A stretch of DNA of 15,209 nt from Jimgerdemannia flammicorona (taxonomy: Eukaryota > Mucoromycota > Endogonomycetes > Endogonales > Endogonaceae), in the NCBI GenBank assembly GCA_003990745.1, contig RBNI01003787.1:1-15209 (forward strand), written 5' to 3'. Position 1 is the stretch's first letter; each line of letters begins with the position of its first letter. The notes under the pieces were generated by a model, which saw only the letters and a list, made by a program, of their open reading frames with translations, had not been told where the DNA came from and ran no database searches. Made by a program: the position numbers and the translations under genes. Shown in pieces: positions 8,196 through 15,209 of the stretch.

Positions 8196-8209
8196 CCTCA
8201 AGATACCCA
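8196..8209 (-). other. Possible primer-binding site of element 1
   Basis: Three bases inside the 5' LTR edge the minus strand reads TGGGTATCTTGAGG. A TGG start just inside the LTR is expected where a tRNA 3'-CCA end primes minus-strand synthesis. I cannot match the following bases to a named tRNA, so only the position supports it. Confidence 0.35.
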
Positions 8210-8212
8210 TAC

Positions 8213-8348
8213 TGTGGTCACAATAACTCACAGTTGATCATCATTGCTCATCTTGTATGCCATATAATCTTCTTGTACTCTGATCTGGTGGCTTGTAAGA
8301 AAAGACTGTCTCCTGTATTGATGTCATCATTCTGGGATCACCATTATA
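8213..8348 (-). repeat. 5' LTR of element 1 (136 bp)
   Basis: Pairs with 948-1083. Its outer end has decayed from TGTAAC to TATAAT (minus strand); the inner end keeps ACCACA. No TATA box or poly-A signal is evident inside it. All 17 differences from its partner are transitions. Confidence 0.9.
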
Positions 8349-9329
8349 ATATATAGTATTTATGGCATTCATTATTCATAGTGTTTATAGTATAGTAGTA
8401 TTCATAGTATAGTTCACAATTTATTACAGATATATTTTATATATTAAATATATCTCATCTTTTTATATTCAAGTTAAATCTCATTTACTTACTCCTTGTA
8501 GATGGCAGATTTGGTTCAGTATTAGGTGAGAAGTTATATCATAAATCTGACATATTTCTTTGACTATATTGTTTTGCTTTTAGTCTTCTTCTCTTCCAGT
8601 AAGATAAGTTAGTACTTTTTTGATCAGATAGTGATCACTATTTCTCATCCTTTCTTAGTCTTATTATACTGAATTTGTTTATTATATCATAATTTTTTAC
8701 TGAATAGATGATTTTTCACAATAGTATTCTTAGAGATAGTATTGATGATATATTTATATAATTCAGAGTATGGTTGAGTTTGTTAACTCTAAGTTTTGTT
8801 CAAGAACTATATCTTTAACTTGTTTAAGAGTAATATCAATTTTTTGAAGTATTTTATTGACTTTGTTAGTCTATTTGGCTTTCTTTAGAAGTTGCTATTA
8901 CTTTTGGTACTCAGTATTTTGTTTGGTACTAATAGTGGTTTTTTTTTTTCATCAAAATTTATTCTCTATCATTGGAGGACTCTTCATCACTAGCTGGAGA
9001 TAATAATGGTATTGTTTCTGTTTTGCTTATATAAAATAATTCTTTATTAACTATAATTCATATTTTTTTTTATCTTGTCTATATAGCAATAAATATCTAG
9101 ATTTTATTGATAGTGTTAAGAATGTCATTCAGAAAATTAGAATAGTTGAGTTACAGATATATTCTTTATTTGTTATTCTCTATTTATTTATCATTTTTCT
9201 TATCTGAGTAGCCATGCTTGTTAGTCTCCAACTAAGCCTCAAATTTCTGTATATTTCATAAACTAAATTGCTAAGAATATGGATAGATAATTACAATATA
9301 TAAACTATAGTTTCATAATATAAACTTGA
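8349..9329. other. AT-rich, T-biased stretch with faint minus-strand coding traces
   Basis: No intact gene. The + strand is strongly T-rich to about 9240, then turns A-rich. On the minus strand, short open pieces suggest an old coding strand: an acidic serine-rich piece (L-S-P-A-S-D-E-E-S-S-N-D-R-E, about 8961-9003) and a coiled-coil-like piece (I-L-Q-K-I-D-I-T-L-K-Q-V-K-D-I-V-L-E-Q, about 8790-8870). These could be remnants of a gag, but no diagnostic motif remains. Homopolymer T runs lie at 8939-8949 and 9063-9071. TATAAACT-like words recur from about 9295 to 9515. Confidence 0.35.
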
Positions 9330-9700
9330 ATAACTACAGATATAAACTAGTAGATACTAATAGATTTATTTTCTTAAAGATACAGTCATATGAACTAAAT
9401 AGTAAGTTTATGAATAGAAATATATAGTAATATAAACTAAAAAGCTATGAACTCAAACTATATTAAATAATATAAACTTAAACAGCTGTGAATACAAACT
9501 AGTAAATATAAATTAAAGTTTTTTTTCCTGATATATATTCTATTGAGTTAATTATAGCCAAACTACCTATTATATTGAGAATAAATGGACTTTGAGATTA
9601 TACTACTAAGATATTATGATTTGATCTTAGAAAACTCTAGCTCACTAAATACAATCTGAATATTAATTAGTATAAGAATGAAGTTACTCTCTTTCAAGAA
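9330..9700 (+). pseudogene. Protease remnant of element 2
   Basis: K-L-V-D-T-N-R-F-I-F-L at 9344-9376 fits the L-V-D-T-G active-site strand with Gly changed to Asn by two G-to-A steps. In the same frame, about 87 codons later, comes F-D-L-R-K-L-*-L-T-K-Y-N-L-N-I-N (about 9618-9675), which fits the end of Ty3/gypsy proteases where an I-L-G-x-x-W-L strand leads to a K-Y-N-P motif. The shared frame and normal spacing support the call, but each motif alone is weak. It would not be active without the Gly. Confidence 0.5.
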
Positions 9701-9868
9701 AAAGTCAATATTACTATCAAGATAAATAAGTCTATAAATAAAACTCAGATTGCAATACTATCAGTAATATAATATAAGAAAGTACTTAAGAAGGTAGTAT
9801 ATGTTTTTATTATAATAGTTTATTTTAAGAAGTAAGATAAGGAGCTATCTATAAATAAAAGTATAAAG

Positions 9869-10560
9869 TTATTAATTGAAGAATTCAAAGATATCTTTCC
9901 CAACAAGCTACCTGGTCTATCTCCTATATAAGAAGTTACTCAAAAAATATATATACTATATATTATCTCTCAAGATTGAAGTAGTTAAGAAGAAACTAGA
10001 AGAGTTACTTATATGAGGAGTCATTCAACCAAGTAAGTCTCCCTATAGCTCACCAGTCTTATTTATTAAGAAGAAGGATAGTATCCTGTAAATATACATA
10101 GACTACTAAGCACTTAACAAGCTTACAGTCAAAAACTGATATCTGCTACTCTTAATTAATCAAAATTTTGATGCTCTCAAAAATGTCAAATACTTCACCA
10201 AGCTTGACCTCATGTCAGATTATTACCAAATCTGAATCAATCTAGAAGATATCTCCAAAACTATATTTATAACTCTTTTTGGACTTTATAAATTTCTAGT
10301 TCTAGCATTTAGTCTTATCAATATACTCACTATATTTTAGACTCTCATGAATAAGATATTTAAGAATTAACTATTTATCTTCTTATTGATATATCTTAAT
10401 AATATCTTGATCTTTAGTATATGTAACAAAGAAGAATATCTCAAGTATATCTGAGTAGTTCTGAAGATCTTGTAAGAATACAAGCTTTATGAAATATGAG
10501 AATAAGTCAAATATCTCAGTCATATTATTTCTGTATAATGAATTCAAATTGATTTATACA
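9869..10560 (+). pseudogene. Reverse transcriptase remnant of element 2
   Basis: It begins E-E-F-K-D-I-F-P-N-K-L-P-G-L-S-P, the linker before RT in chromoviruses. Then P-S-K-S-P-Y-S-S-P-V-L-F-I-K-K-K-D (about 10030-10080), Y-Q-A-L-N-K-L-T-V-K-N, F-T-K-L-D-L-M-S-D-Y-Y-Q-I, F-G-L-Y-K-F-L-V-L-A-F, T-L-M-N-K-I-F and the active-site strand L-I-Y-L-N-N-I-L-I-F-S. YLNN at 10392-10403 replaces the Y-x-D-D motif, so both catalytic Asp are Asn (GAT to AAT). The first Asp (L-D-L) remains. The frame of the linker differs from that of the RT core. Polymerase activity is not possible as read. Confidence 0.9.
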
Positions 10561-10765
10561 AGATAGAGACAATTCAAGAATGACCTATTTTATTAAATCT
10601 TATAGAACTCTAGTTCTTTTTTGATCTAGCTGACTACTATTATTACTTTATTAGAACTTTTCCAGTATTGCTGAGCCACTGACTAATCTTATAAGGAAGG
10701 CCCCTCACTCTGATTACTATATATCCTATATCTGAGACCTCTTTTGTCAATAAGTCTTTCAAAAA

Positions 10766-11180
10766 CTCAAGAACTGCCTGACTCATGCTCCAGTCCTGCA
10801 TAATGCAGATCTAAGTCTGAAATTCACTATTACTACTAATGTATCAAATTTGGCTATTAGAGCAGTCTTATTATAAGATAATATATCTTATTGCCTTCAA
10901 GTCCTACAAGTTGACCTTAGCTAAACAAAAACTAGTCACTTATGAGAAAAAGCTACTGATAATAATATATATATTAGAATACTAGTAATACTATTTAGAA
11001 GATATTAAGTTTAATAATATTACTGATTATCAATCTCTTAAATATATTAACACCCAATCTACTCTGTCATATCTATAAGCCAAGTAGAGTCTAAAGCTTC
11101 AAACCTTTAATCTAATAATTATCTATAAGTCTGGCAAAATACTATAGTATCAGATACCTTATCTAGATACTCAGATCTTA
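10766..11180 (+). pseudogene. RNase H remnant of element 2
   Basis: L-T-H-A-P-V-L-H-N-A-D-L and F-T-I-T-T-N-V-S-N-L-A-I (about 10780-10855) match the start of gypsy RNase H, with the usual D-A-S-D changed to N-V-S-N. Then L-V-T-Y-E-K-K-L-L near 10940, Y-Y-L-E-D-I-K-F-N-N-I-T-D-Y-Q-S-L-K-Y-I (about 10990-11045, third Asp kept) and D-T-L-S-R-Y-S-D-L at the end (about 11152-11180). The first catalytic Asp is lost. The frame is different from that of the RT core. Confidence 0.85.
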
Positions 11181-11299
11181 CTATAATTATATAAGTCTCT
11201 CTGATACTAGAATTTCTAGACCAAATCAGGCAAGCTTACAAAAAAGATACTATTGCTACTAGAGTCTTCTTAAATAAGCTCAAAGATATATATACTATT

Positions 11300-12060
11300 G
11301 AGGATAACCTGATCTACTATTAAGACAAAGTCTACCTATCTGAAAATATAAATCTACACTATAAGATACTATAAGAATACTATAACTCTCTACTTACTAG
11401 TTATCTTGGAATTGAGAAAACTATTAAAAATATATAGCACTATTACTATGGTCAATGAAATCAAGAACTATATTACTAGCTATAACCTCTATTGATATAA
11501 TAAGTCTACTAATTAAGCACTAGCTAGTTTGCTATAACTACTGCCAATTTTAATTAAGAAATTCAAATAAGTTACAATGGACTTTATAACTTAACTACTA
11601 TGAACTCAATCTGGTACTGATGCTATCATTATATTTGTTGACTGTCTGATCAAAACTATAGTTACTGAACTAACTACGATCAATGCTACTATATTTGAGA
11701 TTACAAGAATCTTCTTCAAGTTCATCTTCTATCACTATAGTCTACTATAAGTAATTGTTAGCAACTATGACCTCAAGTTCACTAGTTACTTCTGATAAAC
11801 TCTCTTCAAGACTCTGGAAACCCAATTGGTCATGTCTACTACCTTTCATCTACAAACTGATAGATAAACTAAGTACATGAACAAAACTTTAGAACAAATG
11901 CTCAGAAACTATATTTCTTATAAATAAGATAATTGAGACCATTACTTGACTTATACAGAATTTATATATAATAATATTATCTAATTATCTACTGATTTTA
12001 CTCTTTTCTAACTAATCTATAGTTAAGATTCTGAGACCCCTGTAAGTCTTATCTCTTTTA
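11300..12060 (+). pseudogene. Integrase remnant of element 2
   Basis: The zinc module (11375-11450) reads E-Y-Y-N-S-L-L-T-S-Y-L-G-I-E-K-T-I, with Tyr at the expected His sites. The core reads M-D-F-I-T from 11577 (first Asp at 11580-11582 kept), S-G-T-D-A-I-I-I-F-V-D, then V-S-N-Y-D-L-K-F-T-S with Asn at the second Asp (11763-11765), and T-D-R-*-T-K-Y-M-N-K-T-L-E-Q with Lys at the Glu (11871-11873). The second and third sites are 35 residues apart, the D35E spacing. Two of three catalytic residues are gone, each by a G-to-A change. No strand transfer is possible. Confidence 0.9.
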
Positions 12061-12453
12061 AGAAAAGCAGTCAAATATAAGTCTCTACTACTAAGAACCT
12101 TATAGATAAGATAGACAAACTACTTAAGATTACTACTATGAATCTCCAAAAAGCCCAATAGTATTAAGCTAAGTATACTGATAAGAAATATTAAGATGTT
12201 GCCTATACTATTAGTGATTAAGTCCAACTATCTACTAAAAACCTCAAGATATATATAATCTCAAGTCAACTGCTCATTGAATAAATTCCAACTCAAGTAT
12301 ATTAGATCTTTTAAGATTACTGAATAAGTCTCTGTATTCTCCTACTATCTTAAGCTATCTAAAACTGTGAGAGTATATCTAGTCTTTTATATATTATATA
12401 TCAAGATCTAAAACCAGTCACCACTCTATTCTGGTTAAATTTTCAGACCATCT

Positions 12454-12633
12454 GCTCCTGAGATTATTGAAGACCATATTGAGTATAAAGTTGAAAAAAT
12501 CCTTAACAAATGAATCTGCTACTATTATTCTGAATACCAGATTAAGTAGATGAGCTATCCTAAATATGATATTCTCTGAGAACTACTGGTATATCTCAAG
12601 AACTCTTAAGACCTAGTTAAAGACTTTGAGATA
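12454..12633 (+). pseudogene. Chromodomain at the integrase C-terminus of element 2
   Basis: Reads A-P-E-I-I-E-D-H-I-E-Y-K-V-E-K-I-L (12454-12504), then Y-Y-Y-S-E-Y-Q-I-K-*-M-S-Y-P-K-Y-D, and L-V-Y-L-K-N-S-*-D-L-V-K-D-F-E. This is the E-Y-x-V-E-x-I-L strand, the Y-x-V-K-W-x-G-Y core (Trp now TAG, Gly now Ser) and the C-terminal helix of a chromodomain. Known: chromoviruses use it to direct integration, often by binding methylated histone H3 in heterochromatin. Its frame differs from the integrase core. Position and order are typical, so the class is well supported. Confidence 0.85.
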
Positions 12634-12958
12634 AAATATATTGTCTAATCCCTATAGTGACTTCCTTAGATTATTGATGACCTATAGTAATAATTAGTAC
12701 ATTATATATTGAAAATTTACTTTGAGACTCCAGAACTAGTAGAATATTTAGTAAATAAGAAGTCTACCAAAATGAAGCTACTAGCTGAGTTCAAATTTCT
12801 TCTAGTTAGTTAGTCTAGTAATAGGCCCTTTGTTCTATATGAGAATAGTCAGTTCTTGTCAAAATACTATATAAGTTTGAGAAATTTTAGTTAAGTATAT
12901 TTAGTCTTATATGTATAATCTAAGAACTTAATAAGAATATTAGTTCTTAAGAAGAGAG

Positions 12959-12985
12959 AGATATAACAATTTTACAGTTATATCT
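12959..12985. repeat. Perfect 9-bp inverted repeat
   Basis: AGATATAAC and GTTATATCT are exact reverse complements separated by nine bases. About ten bases upstream lies a second, imperfect palindrome built on AAGAACT and AGTTCTT. Together they sit where the purine bias of the strand flips. Function unknown; an LTR edge or a hairpin are possibilities. Confidence 0.6.
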
Positions 12986-13264
12986 TAGTCTTAGTACTTT
13001 TTCATATCTTTTCTCTAATCTTTTTTTATCTTTTCTTAAATATTCTACTATGTTTCAGTATCTTCTAAATGTCTAGAAATCTTCTCTTAGTACCAAGATA
13101 TTACTAGAACATTCTTATCTTTCTTGATACCAAGTATCTTATCTTAGCTAGTTATAGAATCTTTTGGAACATTATAGAATTCTATTAATTATCTTTGCTG
13201 AGAACCTATTTCTTGACTTTTCTCTTCTTTTCTAAGATCCTTCTGGATCTTTCTTTCAGATCTT

Positions 13265-13296
13265 ATATAAATATCCTTATTCTCTACTTGAATAAA
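13265..13296 (+). promoter_or_regulatory. TATA box and AATAAA pair, possible LTR remnant
   Basis: TATATAAATA (13265-13274) is followed 16 bases later by AATAAA (13291-13296) on the + strand, with a T/C-rich leader between. This compact promoter plus poly-A signal is common in the R region of fungal LTRs. In such AT-rich DNA it can also arise by chance, and no partner copy was found. Confidence 0.25.
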
Positions 13297-13439
13297 GCTC
13301 AGAATATTTTCTTTTAGAATTTCTTTGAGAATACTTAAACTTATAAGTATCTCTTTGAGCTACTTTAGGTCTACTAAAACTACCAAATTTAGCTGCTTCC
13401 TCTTAAAGAAACTAGAACTGTTATACTTATAAATATAGA

Positions 13440-14300
13440 GGCAATTATAGAAAATTCTTAAATAAATCTTTTATAATATCCTACTAGTCTATTGAATTCT
13501 TATAAAGACTAGAGGGTCTTTAGGATAAGTTAATTGCAGATTGCTTAGATCTTCTTAGAATTAATGACAATACTATTTTTTTTTGAGATAATATATCTTA
13601 GATATTCAATTTCCTTCTTAAAGAAGTGGTATTTCTTTCTTTTTACTGAGAGCTTATATTCTTAGAGTATATCAAAAACTATTCACAGATATTTTTGATA
13701 GATAATATTACTTATACTATATATTAGGATATTATTCAGGTAAATAAGAATGAATACTCTAACATATTTATAAATATATTATTCATCAGTATTTGGAAGG
13801 TTGCTGGTGTATTAGTGAGACTGAATAGTATTATACAGAATTCATAGTATCTAAATCTTATTCAAAATACTATCTTAGAGATATCTTTCTCTTTGATATA
13901 AATTTAGTAATATTCAGATATAAGGTCAATGAGTGAAAAGATCTTAGCCTTATATATTGGTTGAGTAGTTTATCAATTTATAAGAGTATATATTAGTTTT
14001 TGATAGAGATCTTGTTAAGTACTCAGTAATCAATATATATAGAGACTTCTATCTTTTTTATAGATAAAGAGAATTGGTATACTATATAGTGATTTTGATA
14101 AATAGATGAGACCTTTGCTTGCTAATTCTGCTAATTATTCTTTAAGAATTTTTAACTCAGATTGGGCTAGTTAATAGATTCTACAGTAGAGAGTCTGAAT
14201 CAGAAATAGTTTCAATACTATATTCTACTGCTTAAATAGGTAGCAGTTCTTAAAATTCTTGAAAAATATCTTCATATTCCTTAAGTAGTTCTTAGAGATT
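13440..14300 (-). pseudogene. Reverse transcriptase remnant of element 3
   Basis: The linker reads E-L-L-K-E-Y-E-D-I-F-Q-E-F (about 14255-14295), then G-L-I-Y-L-S-K-S-L-Y-S-I-P-I-L-F, L-I-D-L-I-S-E-Y-Y, F-S-L-T-N-T-P-A-T-F-Q-I-L-M-N-N-I-F, and the active-site strand L-I-Y-L-N-N-I-L-I-Y with YLNN at 13731-13742. Then the thumb: L-V-G-Y-Y-K-R-F-I near 13470-13500. Both Asp of the Y-x-D-D motif are Asn, the same double change as in element 2. Many stops and several frame changes. Class certain, function lost. Confidence 0.9.
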
Positions 14301-14372
14301 ATCTTCTTCATCATCTTTATTCTTTAGAAGTTTAGAGAGTTCTTCATTATCTTCTTTTGAGATTTTCTTAAC

Positions 14373-14392
14373 TATATATATATATATATATA
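14373..14392. repeat. (TA)n microsatellite
   Basis: About ten TA units within the linker upstream of the RT of element 3. It encodes alternating Tyr and Ile in the minus frame. Confidence 0.85.
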
Positions 14393-14586
14393 CTGGTCTA
14401 ATTTTCAAATCAGCTTCTTTATTTAAATAGTAGAGATAATATTATATCTGAGCTTGGGTTTTTTCTTAATATACTCAGATTATAACTTGATATCTCCTAG
14501 AGAGATTATATTGATTCACTAATTAATATGGAAATTTTTCTAAATGAGTTAGGATTTTTTAAAAATGAGGTTATATCTAAAGAGTA

Positions 14587-14620
14587 GAGATCTCAGATGG
14601 CTGGCCATATAGCCAATGGC
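14587..14620 (+). repeat. Left terminal inverted repeat of the MITE
   Basis: Thirty-four bases beginning GAGATCTCAGATGGCTGG; pairs with the right end at 14868-14901. Confidence 0.85.
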
Positions 14621-14676
14621 CAGTTAGGGTGACTTGACTTTAAATTTACAGCCAACTGGCCTTAAATTTAGCTTAG

Positions 14677-14716
14677 CCAGTTAGCCAATCTATAAATTTA
14701 AGACCAAGCCACTCTG
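14677..14716 (+). repeat. Internal direct repeat of the MITE, copy A
   Basis: About 40 bases around TAGCCAATCTATAAATTTAA and ending GCCACTCTG. It corresponds to copy B at 14823-14863 with mostly transition differences, so the MITE interior includes a duplicated module. Confidence 0.7.
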
Positions 14717-14822
14717 TCTTGACCTTAAATTTTAGCCAACTGATCAAGTGTTATTTATAAACCTTTTATTTAATTTGGAAAATTTGGAAATCAAAATAGC
14801 CAAATAAGATCTAACCACTTGG

Positions 14823-14863
14823 TCAACTAGCTAATCCATAAATTTTAAGGCTGAGCCACTCTG
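14823..14863 (+). repeat. Internal direct repeat of the MITE, copy B
   Basis: About 41 bases around TAGCTAATCCATAAATTTTA and ending GCCACTCTG; the partner of copy A. Between the copies lies ATTTGGAAAATTTGGAAAT, itself a short tandem repeat. Confidence 0.7.
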
Positions 14864-14867
14864 GCCA

Positions 14868-14901
14868 GCTATTAGCCATATGATCAGCCATCTGGGATCT
14901 C
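14868..14901 (-). repeat. Right terminal inverted repeat of the MITE
   Basis: On the minus strand it begins GAGATCCCAGATGGCTGA; pairs with 14587-14620. Confidence 0.85.
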
Positions 14902-14949
14902 TATGAAAGAGGTGTGCAATATGGAATATTTATTTTATAGTATAATTTC

Positions 14950-15150
14950 TGAGTTATAGAAATACATTCTTACATATCTTAGAGAGTTTCTATATTATTT
15001 CATTTCTAAATATAGCAATGTTTTCCTCTAGATTTCTCTGTATCTTGAGGTGAAATTTATCAGTAGTTTCTTTATTGAGATAGCACTTGCTTGCTCTACT
15101 ATCAATAAGAACTTTGATAGAGTTTTCTTTAATTTTTCCTTGGAGATAGA
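14950..15150 (-). pseudogene. Protease remnant of element 3
   Basis: The minus strand reads G-K-I-K-E-N-S-I-K-V-L-I-D-S-R-A-S-K-C-Y-L-N-K-E-T. This is the retropepsin active-site strand with D-S-G-A-S changed to D-S-R-A-S (15089-15103). The Gly-to-Arg change is at 15095-15097, from a CpA-to-TpA change on the + strand. The frame stays open for about 50 codons after it. The C-terminal half would continue across the MITE insertion. Confidence 0.75.
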
Positions 15151-15192
15151 TATATTTTATATTGCCTTCTTACTAGACAGTAATTATTTCTA

Positions 15193-15209
15193 TTTTTTTT
15201 TTTTTTTTT
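15193..15209 (+). repeat. Poly-T run at window end
   Basis: Seventeen T residues close the window, mirroring the poly-A start. Either a natural homopolymer or the limit of the assembled piece. Confidence 0.8.

Larger units (their letters stand above)
948..8348 (-). mobile_element. Ty3/gypsy LTR retrotransposon with dUTPase (element 1), decayed
   Basis: A full-length element of about 7.4 kb read on the minus strand. It is bounded by two 136-bp direct repeats (948-1083 and 8213-8348) that align without gaps. Order from the 5' end: LTR, PBS candidate, unknown ORF, gag with CCHC knuckle, protease, Cys/His linker, dUTPase, RT, RNase H, integrase, polypurine tract, LTR. The PR-RT-RH-IN order is diagnostic of Ty3/gypsy rather than Ty1/copia. 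Unknown ORF, PR, dUTPase and RT share one frame, gag is in another (a -1 shift leads from gag to pol), and RNase H and IN each sit in further frames, so indels have accumulated. No flanking target duplication is visible: TATGG on the left, ATATA on the right. It interrupts the LINE-like ORF2 at its left edge. Confidence 0.92.
9330..12640 (+). mobile_element. Ty3/gypsy chromovirus remnant (element 2), heavily mutated
   Basis: On the + strand, pieces of protease, RT, RNase H, integrase and a C-terminal chromodomain follow in chromovirus order over about 3.3 kb. There are dozens of stops, and several frameshifts place the domains in different frames. Replaced residues (Asp to Asn, Glu to Lys, His to Tyr, Gly to Ser, Arg, Asn or Asp, Trp to stop) are nearly all what C-to-T on either strand gives. 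No LTRs or gag could be assigned. The element differs from element 1: it has a chromodomain and no dUTPase between PR and RT. Confidence 0.85.
12634..13384. other. Region between converging elements 2 and 3, LTR-like traces
   Basis: No recognised gene. It is A-rich on + up to about 12955 and T-rich after, which marks the junction of the plus- and minus-oriented elements. It holds two short inverted repeats (about 12918-12952 and 12959-12985) and a TATA/AATAAA pair (13265-13296). A minus-strand frame from about 13445 to 13090 is rather open and lysine/glutamate-rich but shows no RNase H motif, although it follows the RT thumb of element 3. Remains of a 3' LTR of element 2 or 3 are likely but I could not find a second copy. 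Confidence 0.35.
14587..14901. mobile_element. MITE, 315 bp, Tc1/mariner-like TA target duplication
   Basis: The left end GAGATCTCAGATGGCTG... and the reverse complement of the right end GAGATCCCAGATGGCTG... match over 34 bp at 28 positions. The six differences are all transitions. TA dinucleotides flank it on both sides (14585-14586, 14902-14903), as expected for Tc1/mariner-type insertion. There is no coding capacity. Similarity of the two arms continues inward (GTGRCT, then TTAAA-TTT), so it can fold into a long imperfect hairpin. It sits inside element 3, between protease and RT linker, so it inserted later than that element. It is less AT-rich than its surroundings, with many GGCC-like words. 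Confidence 0.85.
13385..15209 (-). mobile_element. Ty3/gypsy remnant (element 3), interrupted by a MITE
   Basis: The minus strand carries a protease (about 14950-15150), a PR-RT linker and an RT (13440-14300), with a 315-bp MITE inserted between protease and linker. Both catalytic motifs have been changed. Gag and the 5' LTR would lie beyond the window end. After the RT thumb no RNase H or integrase is recognisable, so the 3' part is truncated or too decayed. The sequence is distinct from element 1 (Y-L-N-N and a short PR-RT spacer, with no sign of dUTPase) and closer in style to element 2. Confidence 0.8.

Noticed and set aside
8135..8356. Plus-strand open frame over the right LTR
   Set aside because: Most of it is the antisense of the 5' LTR; a similar peptide appears at the left LTR only because the LTRs are repeats.
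9295..9515. Tandem TATAAACT satellite
   Set aside because: The words are too irregular in spacing, and part of the stretch fits a decayed protease frame shared with the downstream K-Y-N motif.
13090..13445. RNase H of element 3 in the lysine/glutamate-rich minus frame
   Set aside because: None of the D-A-S, T-D-H or A-L-S-R landmarks is present, even allowing for C-to-T decay.
1..15209. CRISPR array, bacterial operon or phage region
   Set aside because: No regularly spaced repeats, no ribosome-binding-site-led gene rows; content is eukaryotic retroelements throughout.

Overview
The window looks like a transposon graveyard from an AT-rich, gene-poor part of a eukaryotic genome, most likely a filamentous (Pezizomycotina-like) fungus. 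Three things point there. The content is nested, intronless Ty3/gypsy retrotransposons, one with an integrase chromodomain. Nearly all decay consists of C-to-T changes on either strand, as repeat-induced point mutation (RIP) or 5-methylcytosine deamination would produce. CpG is almost absent: by eye I find about half a dozen in 15.2 kb. The species cannot be named from the sequence. I see no intact host gene, RNA gene or CRISPR array.

Layout. 1-947 (+) holds the 5' part of a non-LTR (LINE-like) element: a decayed ORF1, then the first ~40 codons of an ORF2 that resembles an APE-type endonuclease. It stops where the next element begins. 948-8348 (-) is a complete, decayed Ty3/gypsy element (element 1) with two 136-bp LTRs, a polypurine tract, an unidentified 5' ORF, gag, protease, a Cys/His-rich linker, a dUTPase domain, reverse transcriptase, RNase H, and an integrase with a GPY/F tail but no chromodomain. 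8349-9329 is T-rich on the + strand and holds only faint coding traces on the minus strand. About 9330-12640 (+) is a heavily mutated chromovirus (element 2): protease, RT, RNase H, integrase, chromodomain. 12634-13384 has no recognisable gene but has LTR-like features. About 13385-15209 (-) is a third Ty3/gypsy remnant (element 3: protease, linker, RT), split by a 315-bp MITE with TA target duplications at 14587-14901.

How the parts work together. In element 1 gag would build the particle, PR would process Gag-Pol, RT/RNase H would copy the RNA from the LTR/PBS/PPT signals, and IN would insert the DNA. The dUTPase would keep uracil out of the cDNA. None of the elements can be active as read: gag zinc-knuckle Cys, RT Asp and integrase His residues are replaced, and stops and frameshifts are common.

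The most notable item is the dUTPase between protease and RT of a Ty3/gypsy element, together with an unrecognised ORF just inside the 5' LTR. All assignments come from reading motifs by eye, and no database search was possible.
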